Of a stretch of 64,000 nucleotides of DNA, positions 51,968 through 62,618 are shown in pieces. Source of the stretch: Sphingobacterium populi. Its GTDB lineage: Bacteria > Bacteroidota > Bacteroidia > Sphingobacteriales > Sphingobacteriaceae. A program made the position numbers and the translations under genes. A model generated the notes under the pieces. That model searched no databases. It saw only the letters and a program-made list of their open reading frames with translations, and was not told the DNA's origin. Each line of letters opens with the position of its first letter. Position 1 is the first letter of the stretch. The DNA is taken from the NCBI RefSeq assembly GCF_001586775.1, contig NZ_LQXS01000003.1:594107-658106 (forward strand), in the 5' to 3' direction.

Positions 51968-53812
51968 ATGATTCAAAATCCGATAAACGGCGTGTCAATA
52001 AATTTCTATCAACAAAATATTTCACAAACAAAAGCCGAGATTGTTTCGCTCGATAAGCAGGTAAATACCGTCAACCTGCTACGCTTGGCTATTATTCTAG
52101 GTGGTGGGGCAGCACTTTTTGTGCTATTCCAATCCAATAACGTGACTTATGTGTTACTATGCACCATTTTGGTCATCGTATTATTTCTATACTTGGTCTT
52201 TCGGCAGGCCAAATTGGAAAGGTGGCGAGATGAAAAACGCGCTTTTCTACGTGTCAATGAAAATGAGCTTCGTTTGATAGACGGTGACGCAAACTTGTAC
52301 GCCGATGGCACTCACTACGCAGATGGTAAGCATCCTTATACTTCCGACCTTGATATATTTGGGCCACATTCTTTATTTGCAAAAGTAAATCGCTGTGCTA
52401 CACAGGACGGGCAAGATACATTGGCCGAATGGCTTAGTAGTGCGCCAGATCGGCAAACAATTTTAGATCGACAAGCTGCGGTGAAAGAGTTTGCCGCAGA
52501 TGCCGTTTTCAATCAGCAGCTGCAAACAAAGCTACTCTTCAATGTAAAATCTAACACAAATTTGCGCGTCTATCTGTCGGCCTATTTCGAAGATAAAACG
52601 ATGACCTTTGGGAATGCCTTTATTAGGATCTATTCCTTTATCGCACCGATCTTGATCGTAGCAGGAATCGTCGCGTCTTTTTTGGGCTATTCGGTAATGT
52701 CTTATGTCCTGCTATTGGCCATCACGCATTTGTTGTGGACTTTGGCGATGGCTGGTCGCGTATCGGCTTTCTCCAATAAGATAGATAAAATTGGTGCCAT
52801 TATGATAGCGTACAGCAGTGCAATCGAAGCCATCGAAAATCGATCTTTTGCAGCTCCGCTCAACCAGAAATTGCAACAACGGCTACGCGCCAATGGCGAA
52901 GTGCTGCTTTCTGTAGCTTTGCATAAATTGGGAAAATTGATCGATAAATTAGATGCTCGGAATAATATGCTTGTCGGCGCTTTGCTCAATATGTTTATGC
53001 TATGGGACTTTCGGCAGGTACTCGCTATTATGCAGTGGAAGAAGCAGTATGCAGACAATACTTTGCAGGCTTTTGAGGTGATGGCAGAGTACGAGGCATT
53101 GATTTCTTTAGGAATTTTGTCTTTCAATCAATCAAACTGGCATTTTCCAGAAATTAGTGCAGATTATGAACAAGATCGCATTGAGGCGAAAGCTTTGGCG
53201 CATCCATTGATTTCCGTCGATAAATCTGTCGCCAACGATTATTCGGCGCAGGACCATCGCGTAGCTTTGGTTACTGGTTCAAATATGGCTGGGAAAAGTA
53301 CTTTTTTGCGCACCATAGGGATAAATGCCGTTCTAGCCTATGCCGGATCGGTGGTATGTGCCGCACGATTGAAGCTACCGATTTATAAGATTGTATCGTA
53401 CATGAGGATCAAAGACGATCTTAACGAAAGTACATCAACTTTTAAAGCTGAGCTAGACAGGATGAAATTTATTTTGGAGCGGGTAGCATCGGCTAAAGAC
53501 AGTTTCTTTTTGATCGATGAGATGCTGCGCGGTACCAACTCAGTCGATAAGTACTTAGGATCGAAAGCGATCATCAAGCAGCTACTGCACATGCAGGGCA
53601 AAGGCATGGTGGCTACGCACGACTTGCAACTATCTCGATTAGCCGATGAATATCCACAGGAGTTGACCAATTTCCATTTTGATATACAGATTAAGGAAGG
53701 GGAGATGCTGTTTGATTATCGTCTAAAATCGGGAGAATGCAAAATTTTCAATGCGTCCATGCTGCTGAAGGGAATTGGCGTATTGGTAGACGAAACTTCG
53801 GAATCCCACTAA
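51968..53812 (+). CDS. Membrane-anchored MutS-like ATPase
   Basis: A 614-residue protein whose last 200 residues are a MutS domain V ATPase: Walker A VTGSNMAGKSTFLRTIG starting at residue 435, STSTFKAELDRMKFIL, Walker B FFLIDEMLRGTNS at about 512-522, and MVATHDLQLSRL. It lacks the mismatch-recognition and connector domains of MutS. Instead it has two pairs of hydrophobic helices, at about residues 35-78 and 212-262. This puts it in the Bacteroidota MutS-related family with membrane helices, of unknown role; mismatch repair is unlikely. Gene downstream of the PCMT-like gene. Confidence 0.87.
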   Translation: MIQNPINGVSINFYQQNISQTKAEIVSLDKQVNTVNLLRLAIILGGGAALFVLFQSNNVTYVLLCTILVIVLFLYLVFRQAKLERWRDEKRAFLRVNENELRLIDGDANLYADGTHYADGKHPYTSDLDIFGPHSLFAKVNRCATQDGQDTLAEWLSSAPDRQTILDRQAAVKEFAADAVFNQQLQTKLLFNVKSNTNLRVYLSAYFEDKTMTFGNAFIRIYSFIAPILIVAGIVASFLGYSVMSYVLLLAITHLLWTLAMAGRVSAFSNKIDKIGAIMIAYSSAIEAIENRSFAAPLNQKLQQRLRANGEVLLSVALHKLGKLIDKLDARNNMLVGALLNMFMLWDFRQVLAIMQWKKQYADNTLQAFEVMAEYEALISLGILSFNQSNWHFPEISADYEQDRIEAKALAHPLISVDKSVANDYSAQDHRVALVTGSNMAGKSTFLRTIGINAVLAYAGSVVCAARLKLPIYKIVSYMRIKDDLNESTSTFKAELDRMKFILERVASAKDSFFLIDEMLRGTNSVDKYLGSKAIIKQLLHMQGKGMVATHDLQLSRLADEYPQELTNFHFDIQIKEGEMLFDYRLKSGECKIFNASMLLKGIGVLVDETSESH

Positions 53813-53838
53813 GGAATGGATATGATTAAGCAGCAAGG

Positions 53839-53856
53839 TAGATTTGCGTATATTTG
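53839..53856 (+). promoter_or_regulatory. Two overlapping -7 elements upstream of the thioesterase gene
   Basis: TAGATTTG (53839-53846) and TATATTTG (53849-53856) are both perfect TAnnTTTG matches, 10 bp apart. The second has TTAA at 19 bp upstream. The gap to the start codon is 25 nt from the second box. Confidence 0.5.
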
Positions 53857-53881
53857 CGACCGATATAAGACGAAGTAGGGT

Positions 53882-54322
53882 TTGCAGACAGTAGAATTAA
53901 CAGAACAAAATATAGCAGTGACTATAGCAGAGCGAATAGAGCGATCAGAAACACGTGTATGCATTACCGTTTTTCCTTCAATTACTAATCATCACGATAC
54001 GCTCTTTGGCGGAAAAGCGCTGGCGATTATGGATGAGGTTAGTTTTATGACGGCTACCCGTTTTTGTCGTAAGCGATTGGTGACGGTTTCAACCGATAAA
54101 ATTGATTTCACGAAAGCTATTCCGGCCGGCAGCATCGTAGAGGCCGTTGGTCGAGTACAAAAGGTAGGAAATACCAGTGTAAAAGTACAGGTTCAGATTT
54201 TTTTAGAAAGCATGTACGATGACGGACGGGAGTTGGCTATTCAAGGCACATTTACATTCGTGGCGCTGGACGACAATAAGAAACCAATGCCCGTATTGCA
54301 AGGTTTAGACATTACTTCGTAA
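53882..54322 (+). CDS. Acyl-CoA thioesterase, hotdog fold (YciA/BACH-like)
   Basis: A 146-residue single-hotdog thioesterase. The family motif is clear: FPSITNHHDTLFGGKALAIMDEVSFMTATRFCRKRLVTVSTDKIDFTKAIPAGSIVEA contains the N-H-x-x-T-x-F-G-G and D-E-V segments around the active site. It hydrolyses acyl-CoAs, probably recycling CoA. The frame starts with TTG at 53882; a GTG at 53918 is the alternative and leaves the conserved domain complete. No ATG is available upstream, so the start is uncertain. Confidence 0.87.
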   Translation: MQTVELTEQNIAVTIAERIERSETRVCITVFPSITNHHDTLFGGKALAIMDEVSFMTATRFCRKRLVTVSTDKIDFTKAIPAGSIVEAVGRVQKVGNTSVKVQVQIFLESMYDDGRELAIQGTFTFVALDDNKKPMPVLQGLDITS

Positions 54323-54346
54323 CGTTTGCAGCAGCTTGCTGATCTG

Positions 54347-54721
54347 TTAAATACTTCGCTTTACAGGCGCCAAATTCGCTAATTCTTCTTCAGTAAACAA
54401 ACGATAGTGTACTTTGAAAGTTTTGCCTAAGGGCGATTCAAGAGAAAAACCTCCTGGCCCAAAACCTTCCAACACATCTAATGTGAAATGTGAATATTGC
54501 CAGTAATCGAATAAATCTCGGTCGATCCAAAATTCAAAGCCCTCAGCCAGACCGATCATTGCATCGTGCATGCGCGGATAATATCCACCTTTTTCGAAAC
54601 ATTGTGGCTGCGTGCCTTCGCAGCATCCGCCAGCTTGGTAAAACATCAAATCGCCATGCTTATTTGCTAACTCGCGTATAAGTTCAGTGGCTGATTCTGT
54701 AACAGATAACCGTGCTATCAT
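54347..54721 (-). CDS. DUF779 protein, aldehyde-dehydrogenase-associated
   Basis: A 124-residue protein with the DUF779 hallmarks: GDLMFYQAGGCCEGTQPQCF (three cysteines) and FEFWIDRDLFDYWQYSHFTLDVLEGFGPGGFSLESPLG. DUF779 genes almost always lie beside aldehyde dehydrogenases; their biochemical role is not established and the cysteines suggest metal or redox chemistry. Last gene of the minus-strand aldehyde dehydrogenase-adhP-DUF779 group, separated from adhP by a hairpin. Confidence 0.93.
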   Translation of the reverse strand: MIARLSVTESATELIRELANKHGDLMFYQAGGCCEGTQPQCFEKGGYYPRMHDAMIGLAEGFEFWIDRDLFDYWQYSHFTLDVLEGFGPGGFSLESPLGKTFKVHYRLFTEEELANLAPVKRSI

Positions 54722-54735
54722 AAAAAAATGTTAAA

Positions 54736-54772
54736 TATCTATTGCCTCTTTATACAAGAAAGGCAATAGATA
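54736..54772 (-). terminator. Hairpin between adhP and the DUF779 gene
   Basis: Twelve-bp perfect stem (54736-54747 with 54761-54772) and a 13-nt loop containing CTT/AAG that can extend pairing. On the minus strand it is followed by TTTAACATTTTTTT and then the DUF779 ATG, 15 nt after the stem. It could be a partial terminator lowering DUF779 expression, or a structure controlling its translation. Confidence 0.5.
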
Positions 54773-54782
54773 GGATATTATA

Positions 54783-55817
54783 TTAATTTGCGCTAGCGAT
54801 ATCTAGGACAATTCTGCCGTCAATCTTATTATTTTTCATCTTGTCGAAAACATCATTGATCTCTTCAAGTTTGGCAGGTGTGACAGTAGCTTTCACCAAT
54901 CCTTCATTAGCAAACTCTAACGCTTCTTGTAGGTCTTTTCGTGTGCCTACAATAGATCCACGGACTGTTATGCGTTTTAATACAGTTTCGAAAATTGGCA
55001 AATCGAATGCGCCAGGGGGCAGTCCATTCAGCGCCAATGTTCCTTTGCGTCGTAGTACATTGATGCCTTGTTTGAACGCAATTGGCGAAACAGCCGTAAT
55101 GAGTGCGCCGTGTGTGCCGCCGATTTCCTTATGAAGAAATTCGCCCGGATCAGTATTTTTGGCGTTCACAACAATGTCGGCTCCTAATCTTGATGCCAGT
55201 TTTAATTTGTCATCAGCCACGTCGATCGCAGCGACGTGCATTCCCATGGCTTTGGCGTACTGGACTGCTACGTGACCTAATCCTCCAATACCCGAAATGG
55301 CGACCCATTCTCCGGGCTTAGTTTCGGTTTCTTTAAGACCTTTGTATACTGTTACGCCAGCGCATAGAATTGGGGCGATTTCTAAAAAGTTGACGTTGGA
55401 TTTGAGATGGCCAACATATCTGGAATCGGCAATAACATACTCTGCAAACGTACCATCGACGCCATATCCACCATTTTTTTGAGATTCGCAGAGAGTTTCC
55501 CAACCTGTAATACAATATTCGCAAGAGCTACAGGCGCTATATAACCAAGGTACTCCAACGGCATCGCCTTCTTTTACAACGGCATCTGGCCCGCAAGCTA
55601 CTACGTAGCCGACACCTTCATGTCCTGGGATTAATGGCATTTTGGATTTGACTGGCCAATCGCCCTCAATTGCGTGTAGATCGGTATGGCAAACACCGGA
55701 GGCAATGATCTTGACTAAGACCTCGTATCTACCTGGTTCGCGTACAGGCACCTCTCTAATTTCTAGTTTTTTGCCATAGCCTGGTGCGACTGCGGCTTTC
55801 ATTTTTTTTGGAATCAT
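54783..55817 (-). CDS. adhP: Zinc-dependent alcohol dehydrogenase, AdhP type
   Basis: A 344-residue medium-chain dehydrogenase. Catalytic zinc ligands lie in GVCHTDLHAIEGDWP (Cys and His), GHEGVGYV and the later APILCAGVTVY; the structural zinc cysteines are in CSSCEYCITGWETLC. The NAD-binding loop is ISGIGGLGHVAVQYAKAMG near residue 175. It interconverts alcohols and aldehydes with NAD. It follows the aldehyde dehydrogenase gene by 70 bp on the same strand, making an alcohol-to-acid pathway. Confidence 0.95.
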   Translation of the reverse strand: MIPKKMKAAVAPGYGKKLEIREVPVREPGRYEVLVKIIASGVCHTDLHAIEGDWPVKSKMPLIPGHEGVGYVVACGPDAVVKEGDAVGVPWLYSACSSCEYCITGWETLCESQKNGGYGVDGTFAEYVIADSRYVGHLKSNVNFLEIAPILCAGVTVYKGLKETETKPGEWVAISGIGGLGHVAVQYAKAMGMHVAAIDVADDKLKLASRLGADIVVNAKNTDPGEFLHKEIGGTHGALITAVSPIAFKQGINVLRRKGTLALNGLPPGAFDLPIFETVLKRITVRGSIVGTRKDLQEALEFANEGLVKATVTPAKLEEINDVFDKMKNNKIDGRIVLDIASAN

Positions 55818-55887
55818 AATTTGAATTTTTAGGTTTAAAAATGCCTTAAAGCATAAAATGCTGTAGGATTTGATTAGGATATGCTAT

Positions 55888-57390
55888 CTAGAAGAAACCA
55901 AGCTTTTCTTTGCTATAGGAGATCAGCATGTTCTTTGTCTGACGATAATGGCCCAACATCATTTTGTGGTTTTCACGACCGACGCCTGATTGTTTATATC
56001 CTCCAAAAGGAGCTCCAGCTGGGTAGGCATGATACTGATTGACCCAAACTCTTCCGGCTTGTATGGCTCGTGGCACGGTGTATAGTTGGTGAGCATCTCT
56101 GGTCCATACGCCAGCTCCTAATCCGTAGATCGTGTCATTGGCGATTTCGATTGCTTCCTCTTCATCTTTAAATGTGGTAACGGACACCACAGGACCGAAA
56201 ATTTCTTCTTGAAATATTCGCATCTTGTTATGCCCCTTAAAGACGGTGGGCTGGATGTAGTAGCCATCATTTAAGCCATCGCCGACTTTATTGGCTTCGC
56301 CACCGGTGAGTAATTCTGCGCCTTCTTCTTGTCCCAGTTTGATGTAAGACATGATCTTGTCTTTTTGCACTTTAGAGGCTTGTGCTCCCATCATCACGTC
56401 GGAGTCTAACGGATTTCCGACTTTGATCTGATTGACGCGCTCGATAATTCTTTCGATAAATCGATCGGCGATATCTTCCTGTACGAGTATTCTGGAAGGA
56501 CAGGTACAGATTTCCCCTTGATTCAATGCGAACAAAACAGCGCCTTCAATCGCCTTGTCAAGATACGCATCGTCGTGGTCCATTACTGAATTGAAAAAGA
56601 CATTGGGCGACTTGCCACCGAGTTCCAATGTTACAGGGATAATATTTTCTGTGGCATACTGCATTACCAATCGACCGGTGGCGGTAGATCCGGTGAATGC
56701 CGCTTTAGCAACTTTCGGGTTGGTCACTAATGCGCGCCCTAGATCAGCGCCGAAGCCATTGACAATGTTGATAACGCCTTTTGGAATAAGATCCTCAATG
56801 ATTTCCATCAAGATAAGTATGGATGTGGGCGTACTTTCTGCTGGCTTTAGTACCACAGTACAGCCTGCTGCTAATGCAGGAGCTAGTTTCCATACGGCCA
56901 TGAGGATAGGAAAGTTCCATGGAATTATTTGTGCGACTACGCCAAGTGGTTCGTGAATTATAAGAGATAATGTATCGGTATCTAGCTCTGTTGCACTGCC
57001 TTCTTCGGCTCTAATAACGCTAGCAAAGTAACGAAAATGATCGATCGCTAAAGGGATGTCGGCATTAAGTGTTTCGCGTACTGCTTTACCATTATCGATG
57101 GTTTCTACGATCGCTAGGTATTCTAGGTTTTCTTCCATACGATCAGCAATTTTATTAAGCAGGATACTTCGTTCGGTAGCCGAAGTTTTGCCCCAAGACT
57201 GAAACGCATCACTAGCTGCGTTGACGGCAAGGTCTAGATCTTCTTTACTTGAATGGGCTACCTTGGTATATGCTTTGCCATCTATAGGCGAGATGTTGTC
57301 AAAGTATTTCCCGTTAACTGGGGCCATGTATTTACCGCCAATGTAATTGTCGTATCGTTCTTTGAACGAAGGTTTTTCGAATAAACTCAT
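55888..57390 (-). CDS. NAD(P)-dependent aldehyde dehydrogenase (AldB/ExaC-like)
   Basis: A 500-residue ALDH. The catalytic general base is in VTLELGGKSPNVFF and the nucleophile in NQGEICTCPSRILV, the sequence style of the AldB/ExaC group. PWNFPILMAVWKLAPALAAG and EIFGPVVSVTTF complete the fold. An in-frame ATG at 57441 would add 17 residues, but a -7 box lies across it, so MSLFEKPSFKERYDNYIGG at 57390 is taken as the start. First gene of the unit with adhP and DUF779; divergent from an AraC-type regulator. Confidence 0.95.
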   Translation of the reverse strand: MSLFEKPSFKERYDNYIGGKYMAPVNGKYFDNISPIDGKAYTKVAHSSKEDLDLAVNAASDAFQSWGKTSATERSILLNKIADRMEENLEYLAIVETIDNGKAVRETLNADIPLAIDHFRYFASVIRAEEGSATELDTDTLSLIIHEPLGVVAQIIPWNFPILMAVWKLAPALAAGCTVVLKPAESTPTSILILMEIIEDLIPKGVINIVNGFGADLGRALVTNPKVAKAAFTGSTATGRLVMQYATENIIPVTLELGGKSPNVFFNSVMDHDDAYLDKAIEGAVLFALNQGEICTCPSRILVQEDIADRFIERIIERVNQIKVGNPLDSDVMMGAQASKVQKDKIMSYIKLGQEEGAELLTGGEANKVGDGLNDGYYIQPTVFKGHNKMRIFQEEIFGPVVSVTTFKDEEEAIEIANDTIYGLGAGVWTRDAHQLYTVPRAIQAGRVWVNQYHAYPAGAPFGGYKQSGVGRENHKMMLGHYRQTKNMLISYSKEKLGFF

Positions 57391-57438
57391 AGTTGTAAAA
57401 TTTAGCTTTATAATACGATGATGTGCATCGCGAATACT

Positions 57439-57446
57439 CAAACATA
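57439..57446 (-). promoter_or_regulatory. Putative -7 element of the aldehyde dehydrogenase operon
   Basis: TATGTTTG on the minus strand, a perfect TAnnTTTG, 48 nt before the chosen ATG at 57390. No -33 match, which would suit a promoter that needs the adjacent AraC-type activator. Confidence 0.45.
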
Positions 57447-57586
57447 CGGATTAAAAAAATTTACTATTAGCATAATTGTATAATAGTATAGCACAATCGT
57501 CGCCCTGTGTTGTGTGGTAAGCTCTTTTTTATTTTATTGCTTTCTCGTATATTAACTAAATTATTCACGTTTGTAATTAAAGTGAT

Positions 57587-58516
57587 ATGCCCTATAACTT
57601 TACCTTGGATGCTCTTCCGCTCTCATCAGAGAAGCAATTGTATACGTTGGTGGAAAATCGACGTGTAATGACGTTTGGCAGCTTCGAATTTAATGTCTAT
57701 GAAACGTATGAGCCTACGCACGACGTTCCGCTCTGCTTTGGAGATTTCGTCATGGTCAATATGTTGCGTGGGAAAAAAATAATGCATCTCGAAGATGTTC
57801 CTTCTTTTGATTATTTGCCCGGCGAGACGTTGGTATTACCGGAGAATAAATCAATGCGAATTGATTTTCCTGATGCCAAAATTCTCTCTCCTACGCAATG
57901 TGCCGCCTTAACTATTGATCGTTGCAAGATAGAGCAGGTCGTTCAATTTATGAATGAACGCGTGCCATCGGCGGATGCTTCAGAATGGCATTTTAGATGG
58001 GAAAAGTTTCATTTCAAGCATGATGCAGAAACGATGTACCTCACCAACAAATTATTTAGACTGATGAGTGGAAGTGATCGCTTTCATGAAGTTTTAGCAG
58101 ATTTAACGATTCAAGAGCTGCTTATTCGGACACTACAGATACAAAACCTGTTACATTTGGTAGCCGGAGAAGAAAAAAAACCATCTTTGCTGCATCATCT
58201 TACGGAATTTATTAAGGAGCACATTTCAAGCGATTTGACAATAGAACAGTTATGCAAAAAGGCCAATATGAGTCGCTCCGCTTTATTTAAAGAATTCAAA
58301 TCACAGATTGGAATTAGCCCGAAAGAATACGTAATCCGGCAGCGTTTGGCATCTGCAAAAAGATTATTAGAGCAGGGATTCAGTGTGAAAGAAGTAGGCT
58401 ATGCAGTAGGATTTAATGATATAAATTATTTTGTACGTTTATTTGGCCAGCGGGAAGGATTGACTCCCGGTGCCTACGCTAGTACAATGAATATATCGCG
58501 CCCGCCGTCGCGCTAG
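57587..58516 (+). CDS. AraC-family transcriptional regulator
   Basis: A 309-residue regulator. The C-terminal 100 residues hold two helix-turn-helix units: [46 protein letters not shown] and [34 protein letters not shown]. The N-terminal part is a cupin-like ligand-binding domain of the type linked to aldehyde or alcohol dehydrogenase genes. Divergence from the aldehyde dehydrogenase operon suggests it activates that operon in response to an alcohol or aldehyde. Its TAG stop overlaps the smpB stop on the other strand. Confidence 0.92.
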   Translation: MPYNFTLDALPLSSEKQLYTLVENRRVMTFGSFEFNVYETYEPTHDVPLCFGDFVMVNMLRGKKIMHLEDVPSFDYLPGETLVLPENKSMRIDFPDAKILSPTQCAALTIDRCKIEQVVQFMNERVPSADASEWHFRWEKFHFKHDAETMYLTNKLFRLMSGSDRFHEVLADLTIQELLIRTLQIQNLLHLVAGEEKKPSLLHHLTEFIKEHISSDLTIEQLCKKANMSRSALFKEFKSQIGISPKEYVIRQRLASAKRLLEQGFSVKEVGYAVGFNDINYFVRLFGQREGLTPGAYASTMNISRPPSR

Positions 58517-58968
58517 CGTTTCATCGCTCGGTCGAGTTCACGTTTTGATTCTCGCTCTTTTATCGTATCTCGCTTATCAAAATCCTTCTTACCTTGTGCT
58601 AATGCGATTTCTACTTTCGCAAAACCACGCTCGCTGATAAAGATACGTAATGGTACAATCGTAAATCCCTTCTCTTCGCCCTTATCTTTTAGTTTTTTGA
58701 GCTCGCGTTTGGTCAATAAAAGCTTTCTATCGCGCTTTGCCTCGTGATTATAAAACGAGCCAAAGGAATACTCCGCAATATGCATATTGCGAATGTAAAG
58801 TCCATCCTCAAAGAAAGCACAGAAACTATCATTAATATTCGCTTTACCTTCTCGGATCGATTTAATCTCAGTTCCTAACAATCCTAGCCCAGCTACATAA
58901 CTATCTAAAATGTGGTATTCGAATGTTGCTCGTTTATTCTTTATATTTATTCTCGATGAGATCGCCAT
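58513..58968 (-). CDS. smpB: SsrA-binding protein
   Basis: SmpB binds tmRNA and delivers it to stalled ribosomes. The family pattern is complete: [41 protein letters not shown] at the N-terminus, [15 protein letters not shown] in the centre, [28 protein letters not shown], and the basic C-terminal tail starting [14 protein letters not shown]. Its 151 residues are normal. The tmRNA gene is not in the window. It converges on the AraC gene with overlapping stop codons. Confidence 0.97.
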   Translation of the reverse strand: MAISSRINIKNKRATFEYHILDSYVAGLGLLGTEIKSIREGKANINDSFCAFFEDGLYIRNMHIAEYSFGSFYNHEAKRDRKLLLTKRELKKLKDKGEEKGFTIVPLRIFISERGFAKVEIALAQGKKDFDKRDTIKERESKRELDRAMKR

Positions 58969-58988
58969 ATGTACAAAACCTTAGTCAA

Positions 58989-59019
58989 CAAAAGTACAAA
59001 TTACAGCCAGACAACTAAA
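58989..59019 (-). promoter_or_regulatory. smpB promoter
   Basis: On the minus strand TACTTTTG (plus 58989-58996) is a perfect -7 match and TTTA lies exactly 19 bp upstream (plus 59016-59019). The gap between the box and the ATG is 20 nt. Confidence 0.6.
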
Positions 59020-60475
<1,456 letters not shown>

Positions 60476-60491
60476 AAGCTGCGAAGGACTT

Positions 60492-61613
60492 ATGATTGAA
60501 ATTGTACCCGTCAAAAGCAGCAAACAGCTTGCACATTTTATCGACTTTCCGCATGATCTTTATCAGGGCGATAAGAATTATGTGCCTGAACTTTTTTTGG
60601 GACAAAGAGATTTATTGTCGTCCGATAAGCATCCGTTTTACAAACACTCCAGTGCGCAGCCTTTTTTGGCTTATAAAGATGGCATACTTTCTGGTAGGAT
60701 AGTGGCCATTTGGAATACCAACCATAATGCTTTTGTCCATGCTAGCGAAGGTCACTTTGGATTCTTCGACTGCATTAATGATCAAAACGTAGCTAATGCA
60801 TTGTTTGATCAAGTTATTACTTGGATTAAGGACAAAGGTGGCAATCGTGCAGTGGGGCCGATAAACTTGACCACGAATGATACATGTGGGCTTTTAGTGG
60901 AAGGTTTTGATCGTCCGCCTATGGCAATGATGACGTATAATTTTCCTTATTATGAAGATCTGATCACTAACTATGGATTTGCCAAGAAAGAAGATCTTCG
61001 CGCATATTATGTAAGCACAGAGCGAGTTAGTGGGCGCGCGCTAGATCTAATGGATCGTTTAGAAGCGCGGCTCAACCGTTCAGGCATCACGCTACGGCAG
61101 ATCAATCTTAAAGATTTTAAGAACGAAGCCGAGAAGATTAAAGCAGTTTATAACAAAGCATGGGACAAAAATTTAGGTTTTGTTCCTATGACCGACGAAG
61201 AGTTTAGCCATACGGCGAAGGATCTTAAGATGATCGTGGATCCGCAATATGCTATTATTGCAGAAAAAGATGATAAAATCATCGCATTTGTGTTGGGCGT
61301 GCCAGATATCAATCAAATTCAGATTAAGATCAAACGTGGCCGTTTACTTCCTACCGGTATTTTCAAACTATTATTTGGTCGCAAAAAGATTGATCAAGTA
61401 AGAGTATTGATGTTAGGCGTTTTGGAGCCTTATCGCAAGCTAGGAATAGAAGCATGTCTTTACGGTAAGTTGATCCGCAACGGTAAGAAAAGTAACTTAA
61501 AAGGAGCAGAATGCTCTTGGATGTTAGATAGCAATTATTTAATGAATAACGCTATCGAACAGATAAACGGTGAATTGTACAAGCGATATCGCTTGTTTGA
61601 GAAATCGGTATGA
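60492..61613 (+). CDS. GNAT-fold acyltransferase-like protein, candidate bacterial ceramide synthase
   Basis: A 373-residue protein with two N-acyltransferase-like halves. Visible segments are YVPELFLGQRDLLSSDKHPFYKHSSAQPFLAYKDG, GRIVAIWNTNHNAF, GHFGFFDCIND, then PINLTTNDTCGLLVEGFDRPPM and, in the C-terminal half, EPYRKLGIEACLYGKLI, resembling the acyl-CoA-binding loop of GNAT proteins. Position between serine palmitoyltransferase and a reductase mirrors characterised bacterial ceramide pathways (Caulobacter), where a GNAT-like protein is the ceramide synthase. That role here is inference from context. It overlaps the next gene by 4 bp. Confidence 0.72.
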   Translation: MIEIVPVKSSKQLAHFIDFPHDLYQGDKNYVPELFLGQRDLLSSDKHPFYKHSSAQPFLAYKDGILSGRIVAIWNTNHNAFVHASEGHFGFFDCINDQNVANALFDQVITWIKDKGGNRAVGPINLTTNDTCGLLVEGFDRPPMAMMTYNFPYYEDLITNYGFAKKEDLRAYYVSTERVSGRALDLMDRLEARLNRSGITLRQINLKDFKNEAEKIKAVYNKAWDKNLGFVPMTDEEFSHTAKDLKMIVDPQYAIIAEKDDKIIAFVLGVPDINQIQIKIKRGRLLPTGIFKLLFGRKKIDQVRVLMLGVLEPYRKLGIEACLYGKLIRNGKKSNLKGAECSWMLDSNYLMNNAIEQINGELYKRYRLFEKSV

Positions 61614-62608
61614 GGCAAGCCAAGCTGTTAATAACCGGCGCCAGTGGTTTTGTAGGATATCACCTGGTACATGCAGCAAAAATGGCCGGTTATACCATTC
61701 ATGCCGCCATCCGTAAATCCAGTAATGTTGATGATATTGCCCATTTAGTCGATAGCTTTGTAGAAGCTGATTTTACTAATTTGGTCAACCTGACGCAATG
61801 GTTAGAACAAGCGTCTTACACCTATATTATTCATGGAGCAGCGCTCACCAAAGCCAAACAAGAGGCTGACATGATAATGGTAAATGTGGATTATACACTA
61901 AATCTATTAAAAGCCGCTTTTAGCATTTCTAATCCGCCAGCTGCGGTCCATATTATAAGCAGTATGGCTGCCTTAGGACCGCTGGCTTATGATAATGGCT
62001 TAATCAGGGAAGATTCTCCCTACAAACCAGTCACCGTGTACGGGCGTAGTAAAATGCGTATGGAACAATTAGTGCATGAGCAATTCCCCGATAAACCTAT
62101 ACGAATATTTCGTCCTACAGCCGTGTATGGACCTAAAGACAAGGATATATTCTTACTCTTGCAAACGCTGAATAAAGGTATTGATGCTTATATTGGACGC
62201 AAACCGCAAGCGCTGACCTTCATTTATGTGAAAGATCTGGCGCGCTTACTTATTCAATCTTTTGAAATACCTGCCACGAAATTACAATGCTATAACTTAT
62301 CTGATGGAGCGGTTTATGATCGGTACGAATTAGCCAATTTATTTCGGAAAATCACCCTAAAACGCCTGTTGCGTGTGCATGTGCCATTTGTAGTAGTGAA
62401 ACAAATAGCGCGTCTTTCGGAATGGATGTATAAATCTTCCTCCAAAACACCAGTGCTTTATGCAGAGCGCCTGAAAGAAATCACAGCAGGTAGTTGGGCG
62501 TGCACAATCGCGAAAGCAAAAAATGAATTACAATTTGAGCCGCGCTACGATTTAGAAACCGGCCTTACAGAAAGCCTATTATGGTATAAAAAACACCACT
62601 GGCTTTAA
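61610..62608 (+). CDS. NAD-dependent epimerase/dehydratase family protein, candidate ceramide reductase
   Basis: A 332-residue extended short-chain dehydrogenase. The Rossmann motif LLITGASGFVGYHLV is at residues 6-20 and the catalytic YGRSKMRME (YxxxK) at about 143-151, with a serine in HIISSMAALG upstream. In Caulobacter a protein of this family encoded near serine palmitoyltransferase reduces the 3-keto group of the ceramide precursor; by context this is the same role. A nucleotide-sugar epimerase is the alternative. ATGA overlap with the upstream gene shows tight coupling. Confidence 0.8.
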   Translation: MRQAKLLITGASGFVGYHLVHAAKMAGYTIHAAIRKSSNVDDIAHLVDSFVEADFTNLVNLTQWLEQASYTYIIHGAALTKAKQEADMIMVNVDYTLNLLKAAFSISNPPAAVHIISSMAALGPLAYDNGLIREDSPYKPVTVYGRSKMRMEQLVHEQFPDKPIRIFRPTAVYGPKDKDIFLLLQTLNKGIDAYIGRKPQALTFIYVKDLARLLIQSFEIPATKLQCYNLSDGAVYDRYELANLFRKITLKRLLRVHVPFVVVKQIARLSEWMYKSSSKTPVLYAERLKEITAGSWACTIAKAKNELQFEPRYDLETGLTESLLWYKKHHWL

Positions 62609-62618
62609 TACAATTATT

